The position numbers and the translations under genes were made by a program. Shown one piece after another: positions 25,111 through 33,607 of a DNA stretch of 64,000 nucleotides. The notes beneath the pieces are model-generated. The model did no database searches and was not told the origin of the DNA. It saw only the letters and a program-made list of their open reading frames with translations. The stretch comes from Streptomyces spongiicola (GTDB lineage Bacteria > Actinomycetota > Actinomycetes > Streptomycetales > Streptomycetaceae): the NCBI RefSeq assembly GCF_003122365.1, contig NZ_CP029254.1, positions 4,985,501 to 5,049,500 on the forward strand, in the 5' to 3' direction. Positions within the stretch are counted from its first letter, which is position 1; each line of letters starts with the position of its first letter.

Positions 25111-26322
25111 TCAGGGCTGGCTGTAGCCGTCCAGGAAGCTGCCGATCCGGGTGACCGCCTCCGACAGGTCCGTCACGTTCGGCAGGGTGACGATCCGGAA
25201 GTGGTCCGGCTCGTGCCAGTTGAAGCCCGTCCCGTGGACGACCATGATCTTCTCGGTGCGCAGCAGGTCCAGCACCATCTGCCGGTCGTCCTTGATCTTG
25301 TAGACCCCCGGGTCGAGCCGCGGGAACAGGTAGAGCGCGCCCTTGGGCTTCACGCAGGTCACGCCCGGGATCTGCGTCAGCAGGTCGTATGCCGCGTCGC
25401 GCTGCTCCAGCAGCCGTCCGCCCGGAAGGACCAAATCCTCGATCGACTGCCGCCCCTGGAGCGCGGCGGCCACCGCGTGCTGCGCCGGCATGTTTGCGCA
25501 CAGCCGCATGTTCGCCAGGATCGTCAGGCCCTCGATGTACGAGGTCGCGTGGGCCTTGGGCCCGCAGACCGCGAGCCAGCCGCTGCGGTAGCCCGCGACC
25601 CGGTAGTTCTTCGACATGCCGTTGAAGGTGAGGACCAGCAGGTCCGGCGCGATCGCGGCGGTCGGGGTGTGGGTGGCCCCGTCGAAGAGGATCTTGTCGT
25701 AGATCTCGTCCGAGCACACCACCAGCCCGTGCCGGCGGGCGACGTCCGTGAGCTGCCGCAGCATCTCGTCGTCGTAGACGGCGCCGGTGGGGTTGTTCGG
25801 ATTGATGATCACGATCGCCTTGGTGCGGTCGGTGATCTTCCGCTCGATGTCGGCGACGTCCGGCATCCAGTCGGACCCCTCGTCGCAGCGGTAGTGCACG
25901 GCGGTCCCGCCGGAGAGTGACACGGCGGCCGTCCAGAGCGGGTAGTCCGGCGCCGGGACCAGCACCTCGTCACCGTCGTCGAGCAGCGCCTGCATGGACA
26001 TCTGGATCAGCTCGGAGACCCCGTTGCCGAGATAGACGTCGTCGACGGAGAGCGCGACGCCCTTGGTCTCGTAGTGGCTCATGATCGCCCGGCGTGCGCT
26101 CAGCAGGCCCTTCGCGTCGCCGTAGCCGTGGGCGTCGCCCACGTTCCGCAGCACGTCCTCGAGGATCGCCGGGGGGCACTCGAAGCCGAAGGCGGCCGGG
26201 TTCCCGGTGTTCAGCTTGAGGATGCGGTGACCGGCGGCCTCCAGCCGCATCGCCTCCTCGAGCACCGGACCGCGGATCTCGTAACAGACGTTGGCGAGCT
26301 TGGTCGACTGGATCACCTGCAT
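25111..26322 (-). CDS. alaA: PLP-dependent aminotransferase, AlaA-like
   Basis: A 403-residue class I aminotransferase of fold type I. The PLP lysine is in FNGMSKNYRVAGYRSGW, the cofactor pocket has INPNNPTGAVYDDE and CSDEIYDKI, and the substrate carboxylate arginine is in HFRIVTLPN. The N-terminus VIQSTKLANVCYEIRGPV is characteristic of the glutamate-pyruvate aminotransferase AlaA group. It would interconvert alanine and pyruvate. The symbol is assigned by family resemblance. Confidence 0.9.
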   Translation of the reverse strand: MQVIQSTKLANVCYEIRGPVLEEAMRLEAAGHRILKLNTGNPAAFGFECPPAILEDVLRNVGDAHGYGDAKGLLSARRAIMSHYETKGVALSVDDVYLGNGVSELIQMSMQALLDDGDEVLVPAPDYPLWTAAVSLSGGTAVHYRCDEGSDWMPDVADIERKITDRTKAIVIINPNNPTGAVYDDEMLRQLTDVARRHGLVVCSDEIYDKILFDGATHTPTAAIAPDLLVLTFNGMSKNYRVAGYRSGWLAVCGPKAHATSYIEGLTILANMRLCANMPAQHAVAAALQGRQSIEDLVLPGGRLLEQRDAAYDLLTQIPGVTCVKPKGALYLFPRLDPGVYKIKDDRQMVLDLLRTEKIMVVHGTGFNWHEPDHFRIVTLPNVTDLSEAVTRIGSFLDGYSQP

Positions 26323-26379
26323 GACGCGAGCTTACGGGCCCGTGGCGGGCCGCGCTCCGTGTTTTGGGCCACCCCGGTC

Positions 26380-26480
26380 GTGTGCCGGTTCCGGTTCCGG
26401 TGCCGGTGCCGGTGCCGGTTCCGGTGGTGCCCGTACCCGTACCCGTGTCCGTGTCCGTGGCGGGGGCGGTGCCCGTGCCG
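26380..26480. repeat. Hexanucleotide repeat tract
   Basis: Imperfect GGTTCC/GGTGCC hexamers pass into CCGTAC/CCGTGTCCGTG repeats, filling the divergent spacer between the aminotransferase and AlkB-like genes. Confidence 0.75.
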
Positions 26481-26559
26481 TGCCGGGGCGAGCAGCCGGG
26501 GGTGGTCCCGGCTTCGCGTCGAATAGCTCATGTGTTCGGTTTCTGGGTACTGTGGAGGC

Positions 26560-27189
26560 ATGCCAGTCCACCTCCAGGGTTCGCTCTTCGACCAGAGCGA
26601 CGAGATACGGCTCGGCCCGCTGACCGGTGTCCGCCGTACGGTGCTCGGGCAGGGCGCCTGGCTCGACGTGCTGCCGGGCTGGCTCGGCGGCGCCGACGCG
26701 TTGTTCCGGGAGCTGGCGGAGGGGGTCCCCTGGCGGGCGGAGCGGCGCCGGATGTACGAGCGCGAGGTCGACGTGCCCCGGCTGCTCGCCCACTACCGCG
26801 AGGGCGAGGCACTGCCGCACCCCGTTCTCGCCGAGGCCCGCGACACGCTGACCGCGCACTACGCCGCCGAACTCGGCGAGCCCTTCGCGACGGCCGGGCT
26901 CTGTTACTACCGCGACGGCCACGACAGCGTCGCCTGGCACGGCGACCGCATCGGCCGGGGAGCCCGCGAGGACACGATGGTCGCCATCCTCTCCGTCGGC
27001 ACCCCGCGCGACCTCGCGCTCCGGCCCGTGAACGGCCGCGGCGCCACGGTACGGAAGGCCCTCGGCCACGGCGATCTCGTCGTCATGGGCGGATCCTGCC
27101 AGCGGACGTGGGAGCACGCCGTCCCCAAGACCGGCCGGGCGGTGGGAGCCAGGGTCAGCGTCCAGTTCCGGCCGCGCGGGGTGAACTGA
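26560..27189 (+). CDS. AlkB-family Fe(II)/2-oxoglutarate dioxygenase
   Basis: A 209-residue oxygenase likely to repair alkylated bases in DNA or RNA by oxidative demethylation. The iron ligands appear as His and Asp in WHGDRIG and His in WEHAVPK. The 2-oxoglutarate arginine is in RVSVQFRPRG. AGLCYYRDGHDSVAWHGD fits the AlkB family. The ATG at 26560 follows GTGGAGG; an upstream in-frame ATG at 26530 lacks a good SD. A terminator hairpin follows about 150 bp downstream. Confidence 0.93.
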   Translation: MPVHLQGSLFDQSDEIRLGPLTGVRRTVLGQGAWLDVLPGWLGGADALFRELAEGVPWRAERRRMYEREVDVPRLLAHYREGEALPHPVLAEARDTLTAHYAAELGEPFATAGLCYYRDGHDSVAWHGDRIGRGAREDTMVAILSVGTPRDLALRPVNGRGATVRKALGHGDLVVMGGSCQRTWEHAVPKTGRAVGARVSVQFRPRGVN

Positions 27190-27259
27190 GGGGCCGCCCG
27201 TCCGGTGCGCGGCCCCGGGCGGCTGCCCGGCGGCGTGCCGCCGCGATCCCCGACGACCC

Positions 27260-27343
27260 GGTCCGGTACGAGGAGCACCAGGGGCCGGGTCCGGTACGAG
27301 GAGCACCAGGGGCCGGGTCCGGTACGAGGAGCACCAGGGGCCG
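27260..27343. repeat. Three identical 28-bp tandem units
   Basis: Units 27260-27287, 27288-27315 and 27316-27343 are the same 28 bases (starting GGTCCGGTACGAGG). The last unit supplies part of the left arm of the terminator that follows. Confidence 0.95.
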
Positions 27344-27371
27344 GCCGCTCGTGTCGAGCGGCCGGCCCCTG
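27335..27371. terminator. Bidirectional terminator after the AlkB-like gene
   Basis: A 17-bp perfect stem (27335-27351 with 27355-27371) with a 3-nt loop lies between convergent genes. Its left arm overlaps the third copy of the 28-bp repeat. Confidence 0.85.
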
Positions 27372-27420
27372 CCGTGACTCCTCCCGCGCGGTCCGCGCCG
27401 CAGCCGGGATCAGGTCAGTT

Positions 27421-27969
27421 TCAGACGGGTGTGCCCACGACGTGAGCGAACCCGGGTGCGCACGCGGAGGCGATGGTCGACTCGGTGAGCGGCACTCCCG
27501 GTGTGACGTCGCACCGGGCCTGGTAGATGTGCCCGCTGCCGGCCAGCAGGGTGATGAGGAACTCGCGCGTGGCCGAGCCGGCGTCGCCGTCGGCGGCGGT
27601 GACGTCGAGGTCCTCGGTGCACTCCGGGGCCCCCGGGACGTACCGGAGGGGGATCCAGACGCCGGGGTTGGCGCTGTCGTAGAGGTAGGCGTTGCCCTTG
27701 CGGTCGGTCGTGGCCTTCACCTCCCTGTCCGGCACTCCTGTTGCCGAGTCGCCCACGACGGCGGCGCTGACGTCGCGCTCCGCGATCCGGCACCGCTTGC
27801 CGTTGTCGTCCCCGAGCGCGAGGCCGCTCACCTCATGGGCGATGGTCATGGCGTCGGGCATGGCCTCGGGCATGGTGTCCGCGGCCGCGGACGGGGCCAT
27901 CACCGCGCCGGCGAGCACGGCCCCCGTGACTGCCGCAAGGCCCTTGGTGGCCCAAGCGAGCTTCTTCAT
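27421..27969 (-). CDS. Secreted protein of unknown function
   Basis: A 182-residue protein with a clear Sec signal peptide (KKLAWATKGLAAVTGAVLAG, then APSAAAD cleavage). The mature part of about 150 residues contains four cysteines (KRCRIAE, PECTEDL, ARCDVTP, SACAPGF), which could form two disulfides. AAAGGGA precedes the ATG. No family is recognised. It follows P450-side genes on the same strand after a long gap, so it is probably transcribed on its own. Confidence 0.75.
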   Translation of the reverse strand: MKKLAWATKGLAAVTGAVLAGAVMAPSAAADTMPEAMPDAMTIAHEVSGLALGDDNGKRCRIAERDVSAAVVGDSATGVPDREVKATTDRKGNAYLYDSANPGVWIPLRYVPGAPECTEDLDVTAADGDAGSATREFLITLLAGSGHIYQARCDVTPGVPLTESTIASACAPGFAHVVGTPV

Positions 27970-28517
27970 GCTTGCGTTCCCTTTCGACGAGTGCGAGGTC
28001 CGTCGAATGCCGGGAGGGTGTGGAGCCCTGCCGCCTCCGCCGCCGCGTGCCCCGGGCGGAGCTTGCCGATGCGCCCGTGGACGGCGGCCGAGTCCGGCGT
28101 TACGCCCTTCCCCTCATCAGTGCGTGGCGGACCTTCCCGCACTCGAATATCCACGCGGGCGGGAACGCGCCCGTGTGCCGCGCCGGGCCGTCACCCGGCC
28201 GGGCGCCGTCGTGCGCCGAACGGTCCACGGCGCGCTCGGGCGGGAAACGGTCCCGGGTGCGCTCTGCCGTGCCGGGAGCCGGGAGCCGGAAGCCGGAAGA
28301 GCGGGGGGAGAGGGGGGAGCGGGGGAGCCGGGAGCGGGGTGAGGGGTGAGGGGGAGCGGTGGAGCGGGCGACGGGGTCCGCGCCCCGCCCGGACCGGGAG
28401 ACGGGTTTCCGCCGTGCCGGGAGTGGACGACGGGGTCCGCGCCGCACCGGGTCCGCGCCGGGTCCGCGCCGCACCGGGAACGGGCCCGGGCGGAGCGGAA
28501 GCCTGCCCTCGCGGTGC
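27970..28517. other. 548-bp purine-rich gap with G-quadruplex-like tract
   Basis: No gene is supported here. At about 28302-28360 the plus strand has repeated runs of four to six G separated by short spacers, fitting a G-quadruplex pattern. From 28410 to 28480 there are GGGTCCGCGCC repeats. The promoter of the secreted-protein gene should lie near the left edge. Confidence 0.6.
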
Positions 28518-29897
28518 TCAGCCCCGCCCGGCGGGGTGCAGCCGGCAGCGCGCCGGCCCCTTCGGGCGCAGGGTGATGCCCGCGTCGACCGGGACCCGCT
28601 GGTCCACCGCCTCCAGTTCGTACGCGCTCAGCACCATGGCCAGCGCGAGTACCGACTCCAGCATCGAGAAGTGCTGGCCGATGCAGGCCCGCGGCCCGCC
28701 GCCGAAGGGGAACCAGGCGTAGCGCGGGCGGTCCTTCTCCGCGCCGGGGGCGAAACGCTCCGGGTCGAAGCGGTCCGGGTCCTCCCAGTAGCGTGGGTGC
28801 CGGTGTGTCACCCACGGCGCCACGACCACGTCCACCCCGGCCGGGATGGTGTGCCCGTCCACGACCGCGTCCGCGACCCCGCGGCGGCCGACGACCGGCG
28901 CGGCCGGATAGAGCCGCATCGCCTCCTTCAGCACCTGGGTGAGGTACGGCAGCGCGTCGAGGTCGCACGCCTCGGGCGTACGGCCTCCCAGGACGCGCAC
29001 CGCCTCCGCGCGTGCCCGCGACTGCTGCTCCGGATGCCGGGCGAGCAGATGGAGTGCGAACGCCAGCGAGGTGGCCGTCGTCTCGTGCCCCGCGAGCAGG
29101 AAGATCAGCACCTGGTCCCGGATCTCGGAGGCGTCCAGGGCGTCGCCCTCGGGGCCTTCCGCGGATCCCGACGCCCGGGCGAGCATGGTGAGCAGGTCGT
29201 CGCCCTCCGCCGCGTCCCCCTCCGCGCGCCGCTCCTCGATGATGCGGTCGCAGACCCCGTACAGCTCCTCCATCGCGGACGCGGCCCGGCGGTTGCCGGG
29301 GGTGGGCCAGTCGCGTGGCGGGTTGGCGGGGGAGTACCCGCGCCGTAACGTGTACTCGCCGATGACCGGGAAGCAGCGCTCGACGACGGGCACCGCCGCC
29401 TCGACGTCCGTGCCGAACAGGATGCGGGCCACCGCCCGCAGCGCCAGTCGGGTCATCTCGTCGACGACGTCCACCGTGCCGCCGGGGGCGGTCGACCACC
29501 GGTCGAGGAGCCCGGCGGTCTCGTCGGTGACGGCGGCGGCGTAGCAGTCCACCCGCTTGCGGGTGAACAGCGGCTGCATCAACCGCCGTTGCCGGAGGTA
29601 GTCCTCGTCCTGGCTGGTGAGCAGCCCGTTGCCGAAGGACTCCCGGATCTCCTGGTAGAAGGCGCTGTCCTTGCGGAAGTTGGCCGAGTCGGTCGCCAGG
29701 ATCTGCTGGGCGCCCTCCGCGGAGAACACCGCGTACAGCTCCATCCGCAGCCCCGGCGGCCCCGCGGTGAAGCGGACGACGTCGCCGTGTGCCCGGCGGG
29801 CGGCGAGATAGGTGCCGAGGGAGTCCCGCTTGAGGTCGAACATCGAACCCAGCAGAGGCAGACCGGCCGGACCGGGTACGCGCGTGCTCGTCGTCAT
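28518..29897 (-). CDS. Cytochrome P450
   Basis: A 459-residue soluble P450. It has the I-helix AGHETTATSLAFAL, the ExxR motif in KEAMRLYP, the meander ERFAPGAEK, and the heme loop FPFGGGPRACIGQHFSMLE with the cysteine thiolate. The N-terminus VPGPAGLPLLGSMFDLKRD resembles the long-chain fatty-acid or terpene-oxidising bacterial P450 groups related to CYP102/CYP110. The start at 29897 overlaps the DUF397 stop by 4 bp, so the gene is coupled to a regulatory pair. No ferredoxin gene is adjacent. Confidence 0.93.
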   Translation of the reverse strand: MTTSTRVPGPAGLPLLGSMFDLKRDSLGTYLAARRAHGDVVRFTAGPPGLRMELYAVFSAEGAQQILATDSANFRKDSAFYQEIRESFGNGLLTSQDEDYLRQRRLMQPLFTRKRVDCYAAAVTDETAGLLDRWSTAPGGTVDVVDEMTRLALRAVARILFGTDVEAAVPVVERCFPVIGEYTLRRGYSPANPPRDWPTPGNRRAASAMEELYGVCDRIIEERRAEGDAAEGDDLLTMLARASGSAEGPEGDALDASEIRDQVLIFLLAGHETTATSLAFALHLLARHPEQQSRARAEAVRVLGGRTPEACDLDALPYLTQVLKEAMRLYPAAPVVGRRGVADAVVDGHTIPAGVDVVVAPWVTHRHPRYWEDPDRFDPERFAPGAEKDRPRYAWFPFGGGPRACIGQHFSMLESVLALAMVLSAYELEAVDQRVPVDAGITLRPKGPARCRLHPAGRG

Positions 29898-30136
29898 GCC
29901 CCGACACCGCCCAGGAACCGCGTCCACGCGGCACCGGCGACGGCGAAGCGCGGGCCGTCCTCGCCGAGCTTGGAGTCGCGGATGTGGACGGTGTGGGGGC
30001 AGGCGGCCATCTCGACGCAGGCGCCGCCCTGGTCATCGCTGTAGCTGGACTTGCGCCAGTCGAGGGCGACTTCGACGCAGTCGCCGCCCTGGCTGTCGCT
30101 GTAGCTGGATTTGAACCACGTGAGTATGTCGCTCAT
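29894..30136 (-). CDS. Tandem DUF397 protein
   Basis: An 80-residue protein holding two DUF397 motifs in series: WFKSSYSDSQGGDCVEVA and WRKSSYSDDQGGACVEMA, then VHIRDSKLGEDGPRFAV. Most DUF397 proteins have one motif, so the first is probably a partial internal duplication. Family members pair with an Scr1/WhiJ-type HTH protein encoded just upstream, with which they are thought to form antitoxin-like or developmental control modules. Both ends overlap neighbours by 4 bp. Confidence 0.92.
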   Translation of the reverse strand: MSDILTWFKSSYSDSQGGDCVEVALDWRKSSYSDDQGGACVEMAACPHTVHIRDSKLGEDGPRFAVAGAAWTRFLGGVGA

Positions 30137-30927
30137 AGCTCGTCGGCCACCTTTCTGATGAACTCGGCTGAGTCCTCAATGCAGAGGGCGTGCCTGCGGA
30201 TCATGTCATGACGCTGGGTCAGCTCACTGATCTTGGCGGTTTCGGCGTGGAGCGCGCTGGTCGTCTGTACCTCGGAATAGGCGTAGTGCTCATGCTCCGG
30301 AGTCTCCAGCAGGACCAACGGGCCTGCCAGTGCCAGGCCGCTGCATCGGCCCATGGGCAGCGCCTGGACGGAGACGTTCCGCATTTCGGCTGCTTCGAGT
30401 AGCCGTTGGAGCTGGAGTTTCATCGACTCGCCGCCGCCCACCATGCTGCGCAACGCCGCCTCTTGCAGTACAAAACTGAACATGGTGCTCGACCTGCGCG
30501 ACAGTGCCTCCTGCCGCCGCAGCCTGGCCCCCACCCGCTCTTCGACCGTCTCGTCGTCCAGCGGCGGGCAGCTCTCGCTGATCAGCGCTCGGGCGTACTC
30601 CTCGGTCTGCAGCAGCCCGGGGATCAGCAGGGGCTCGTACCAGTGGAGTGCGATCGCTTCGGCCTCGATCGCCATGTACTCCTGCGAGCGGGCCGGAAAC
30701 GGCTCGGGCTTCAGGAACTCCAGCGCCGCCAGCAGCTTCCCCTGCGCCCCGCACATCTGGTCCGCCACCTGGAGCAGCCTGGCGCTCGGCTTGCGGCGCC
30801 CCTGCTCCATCGACTTCACCGTCTCGTACTCGTAGTTGGCCTCCTTGCCGAGTTCCTCGCGGCTGACGCCCGCCTCCGTGCGCCACAGTTTGATCTGGTT
30901 GCCGCAGTACCGCCAGGTCTCCGTCAT
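30133..30927 (-). CDS. Scr1/WhiJ-type HTH regulator (XRE + DUF5753)
   Basis: A 264-residue regulator. The N-terminal XRE HTH is YCGNQIKLWRTEAGVSREEL plus YETVKSMEQGRRKPSARLL. The C-terminal DUF5753 domain includes WYEPLLIPGLLQTEEYARAL and RRQEALSRRSSTMFSFVLQE. Such proteins act with DUF397 partners in Streptomyces development and antibiotic control. GGAGGG precedes the ATG at 30927. It is divergent from an RsbW-like ATPase gene, completing a WhiJ-like cluster. Confidence 0.93.
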   Translation of the reverse strand: MTETWRYCGNQIKLWRTEAGVSREELGKEANYEYETVKSMEQGRRKPSARLLQVADQMCGAQGKLLAALEFLKPEPFPARSQEYMAIEAEAIALHWYEPLLIPGLLQTEEYARALISESCPPLDDETVEERVGARLRRQEALSRRSSTMFSFVLQEAALRSMVGGGESMKLQLQRLLEAAEMRNVSVQALPMGRCSGLALAGPLVLLETPEHEHYAYSEVQTTSALHAETAKISELTQRHDMIRRHALCIEDSAEFIRKVADEL

Positions 30928-31032
30928 GGTGCGTCGCCCTCCCCGTCCCGGATGTACGCGTCGGGTACAACCACCGTGCGTACTCATGTCGTTACTTCAT
31001 CAGGCCGGGGCGGCGCCAGCAGCGTATGAGCC

Positions 31033-32229
31033 ATGATTCAGCACATCGAGTGGCGGCTGCCCCGCAGCCCGCGCAGTGCGGGCCGGGCCCGCACGTTCCT
31101 GGCCGAGCAGTCGCGGGAGTGGAAGCTCCCCGACGAGGTGGCGGAGACGGCCGTGCTGCTGCTCAGCGAGCTGGTGACGAACGCCTGCCGGCACGCCCGC
31201 GTCCCGCCCGGCCGCCAGGTGCGGGCGCGGTGCGTACTGGGGAGCGACGGTGTGCTGAGGGTCGAGGTGTCGGACGCGAGCGAGGTGCTGCCGTGCCCGC
31301 GTACCGCCGGGCCGGACGACGAGTCGGGGCGCGGACTCGCGCTGGTCGCGGCGCTCGCGGACGCGTGGGGCGCCCACCCGCGGGAGTGCGGCGTCGGGAA
31401 GACGGTGTGGTTCGAGATCGGCGACGGCGTGCGGGGGCGTCCCGGGTGTGCTGATCTGGGGGGACTGGAGGGAGCGGACGACGCGCGTCACGACCCGGGT
31501 CCGCCGGAAGGCGGGCCCCGGCCCGCCGCCACGGTTCCCGCGACCGTGGACGGCGGGCCGTGGCAAGGAGGAGTCATGTCCGACCCGGCGAAGCCGTCCC
31601 GGCACCTGAGCGGTATGCGGGACGAGAGGTACGGCGAGGTCGTGCTGATCTCGCCCGACGGGAACGGCGGCCTCAGGGGAGCCGTCTACACCACCTACGG
31701 CCTCAACGACTGCCCGCCCGACAAGTGGAACGCACTGGACGCGGGCGCCCTGGCGGCGCGGTTCGGCGTCCCCGCCGTCTTCCTCAACGGGCCCCGGTTC
31801 TGGACGATCGACGAGGTCACGACCTACGACTGGGGCGGCGTCGAGCTGTTCGACGGCCTGGAGGCCCGCTGGGCCGCCGATGTCCGCATCCCGCCGGACG
31901 TCGACTTCTCCGCCGGGGCCGGCGGGAAGCACTATGTGCCCACCACCGTGGACCGGGACACCGAGTACGTGCTGAAGGCCGGCAGGCCGGTGTACACCCT
32001 GGAGGACCCCGACGGCCGGACGTTCGTGCTCCAGGCGTACTCCCACACCGTGGACCCCGGCCTGACGGCGGACTCCCTGGCCTCCCTCGGCGACCGGCTG
32101 CGGCTGCCGGACGGCTGGCGGTTCCGCACCCACACCCCGGATGAGGACCTGCACGTCAGGACGGCGGACAACAAGGCGACCGTCGTACAGGACGAGCTGG
32201 AGAACACGTACATGCTCCACGCCCGCTGA
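31033..32229 (+). CDS. RsbW-like ATP-binding protein fused in frame to an uncharacterised domain
   Basis: A 398-residue open frame. Residues 1-135 are an anti-sigma-factor-type GHKL ATPase: N box LLLSELVTNACRHA, G1 region VEVSDASEV and G2 region GRGLALVAALADAWG. A Pro/Gly-rich stretch of about 45 residues then runs without a stop into a separate 217-residue protein beginning at Met182, which has its own strong ribosome site. Stand-alone family members usually end near residue 140. Either a real fusion, or a lost stop codon with both products made. Confidence 0.8.
   Translation: MIQHIEWRLPRSPRSAGRARTFLAEQSREWKLPDEVAETAVLLLSELVTNACRHARVPPGRQVRARCVLGSDGVLRVEVSDASEVLPCPRTAGPDDESGRGLALVAALADAWGAHPRECGVGKTVWFEIGDGVRGRPGCADLGGLEGADDARHDPGPPEGGPRPAATVPATVDGGPWQGGVMSDPAKPSRHLSGMRDERYGEVVLISPDGNGGLRGAVYTTYGLNDCPPDKWNALDAGALAARFGVPAVFLNGPRFWTIDEVTTYDWGGVELFDGLEARWAADVRIPPDVDFSAGAGGKHYVPTTVDRDTEYVLKAGRPVYTLEDPDGRTFVLQAYSHTVDPGLTADSLASLGDRLRLPDGWRFRTHTPDEDLHVRTADNKATVVQDELENTYMLHAR
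31576..32229 (+). CDS. Uncharacterised protein from internal start (overlaps the fusion frame)
   Basis: An in-frame ATG is preceded by AAGGAGGAG at ideal spacing, so a 217-residue product is likely. It contains RDERYGEVVLISPDGN, YTTYGLNDCPPDKWNAL and GPRFWTIDEVTTYDWGG, and no signal or membrane segment. I recognise no named domain; it appears to be a conserved actinobacterial protein. Whether it is made alone, as part of the fusion, or both cannot be told from sequence. Confidence 0.65.
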   Translation: MSDPAKPSRHLSGMRDERYGEVVLISPDGNGGLRGAVYTTYGLNDCPPDKWNALDAGALAARFGVPAVFLNGPRFWTIDEVTTYDWGGVELFDGLEARWAADVRIPPDVDFSAGAGGKHYVPTTVDRDTEYVLKAGRPVYTLEDPDGRTFVLQAYSHTVDPGLTADSLASLGDRLRLPDGWRFRTHTPDEDLHVRTADNKATVVQDELENTYMLHAR

Positions 32230-32357
32230 GCCGACCCGGCCCCGCCCCCGGCTGGTCCGTCCGGCCGTCCCGGCTTCCCCGGCCTCGACATCGGTAGGCG
32301 TCGTTGATCGTGTGGTCGATGTTCGGCTGAACGCTGTCGTGGATGGGGAGCCGGGTG

Positions 32358-33119
32358 TCAGTGGCTGTGGTCGCGTCCGTCCCGTGGGGCGAAGGCCGCG
32401 AGGGCGTCGGCGTCGGTCGCGCGAGCGTGCAGGAAGTAGTCGGCCCATTCGGTGATGCCGGGGTAGGACGAGTCCTGGTTGAGCTGGGTGGCTGCGGCTT
32501 GGAGGTCGAAGTGCGTGGTGCGGAGTTCGACGCCCGGGCCCAGGAGGGCCCAGTGTGCTCCGGTTCGTCCGTAGGGCATGCCGATGCTGCCGGGGTTGAT
32601 CACGAGTCGGCCGTGGGCGAGGCGGACGAACGGCATGTGGGTGTGGCCGCAGACCACGGTGCGGGTGTCGGTGTCGAGTCCCTCGAAGACTTCCTTCCAG
32701 CGGTCGAGGCGGGAGTCGACCAGGACCACCTCCTCGTCGTCGCGGGGGGTGGCATGGCAGAACAGCACCTTTCCCAGGCCGTTCACGGACAGGGAGAGTG
32801 ATCGTGGAAGTGAGCTGAGAAGGTCGAGATGGTCCTCTCGGAGCTGTTCGGCTGCCCAGGGGGCGATCGGGTCGGGGATCGTGTCGCGTTGCCCCCGGCG
32901 GTATTCGAGGAGTTCGCGATCGGCGTTGCCGCTGATCCAGATGACGCGGTCGTCGAGGCTGGTCAGCAGGTCGAGAACCTGGGCCGGTTGCGGACCGGCG
33001 GTGATGTCGCCGGTGAGGACGATGCGATCGGCGGTGCTGACGTCTGGTTCGGCGAGTACTGCCTCCAGGGCCGGCAGGACTCCGTGGATATCGGACAGGA
33101 CGGCTACTCGGTTCAGCAT
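32358..33119 (-). CDS. Metallophosphoesterase, YfcE-like
   Basis: A 253-residue calcineurin-like phosphoesterase. The metal motifs are in order: VAVLSDIHGVLPALEAVL (D-x-H), VLTGDITAGPQPAQVL (GD), WISGNADRELLEY (GN), FCHATP and CGHTHMPFVRL (GHTH). These predict a bimetal active site acting on phosphodiesters; the substrate is unknown. ATG at 33119 is preferred; GTG codons three and two positions upstream also fit. Confidence 0.93.
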   Translation of the reverse strand: MLNRVAVLSDIHGVLPALEAVLAEPDVSTADRIVLTGDITAGPQPAQVLDLLTSLDDRVIWISGNADRELLEYRRGQRDTIPDPIAPWAAEQLREDHLDLLSSLPRSLSLSVNGLGKVLFCHATPRDDEEVVLVDSRLDRWKEVFEGLDTDTRTVVCGHTHMPFVRLAHGRLVINPGSIGMPYGRTGAHWALLGPGVELRTTHFDLQAAATQLNQDSSYPGITEWADYFLHARATDADALAAFAPRDGRDHSH

Positions 33120-33190
33120 GGTCACCACTGTGGGGTGAAGACGGTCGAGCGGTGTGGTCTTTCGCCCGGCGCGTAGTCCAAGGGGGCCGG

Positions 33191-33535
33191 TCAGCGTGTG
33201 TGGTCGCCGGGCGCGTGGTTCTCTTCCAGGGGGCTCCGGCTTCGGCGGCGATACGGGTGGTGCTCTTGTCGTGGCAGCCCAGTGCCCGGGCGATGACGGG
33301 CGCCGGGGCTTGGAGGACGAGCCGGCGGATGGCGGACGTGCGGCCTTTCCCGGCCGGGACGCCGCGTTTCCGCAGTGCGTCGCGCGACGTGCCCGGGGTT
33401 CATCGGCCGGCTCGGGCGTCGGCCAGGGAAGAGCCGGGGCGAGTTCTGGTCGATGGCAAAAGGGTGTTGGCGGGCAGGGCCCCGAGGTAGTCGAGCAGGA
33501 GGGCCGCCAAGGGCGCTGTAGGCTCGGCAGTCCTT
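33191..33535 (-). pseudogene. Decayed recombinase/transposase C-terminal remnant
   Basis: Three reading frames on the minus strand together give a plausible recombinase-like C-terminus. One frame gives LLLDYLGALPANTLLP, a second FPGRRPSRPMNPGHVARR, and the original reading resumes as IRRLVLQAPAPVIARALG then ends in APGDHTR* in yet another frame. Pieces of this type are common relics in Streptomyces genomes. At least two frameshifts have destroyed it, and its 5' end is missing at or near the start of the next gene. The family is inferred from memory of such tails. Confidence 0.6.
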
Positions 33536-33607
33536 GTGACCCGGCTGCGTGCCCCGGCTGCGATCCGGCGCCGGCCGGCCGGCCTGGTGGGGACGGAACT
33601 GCTGCTC

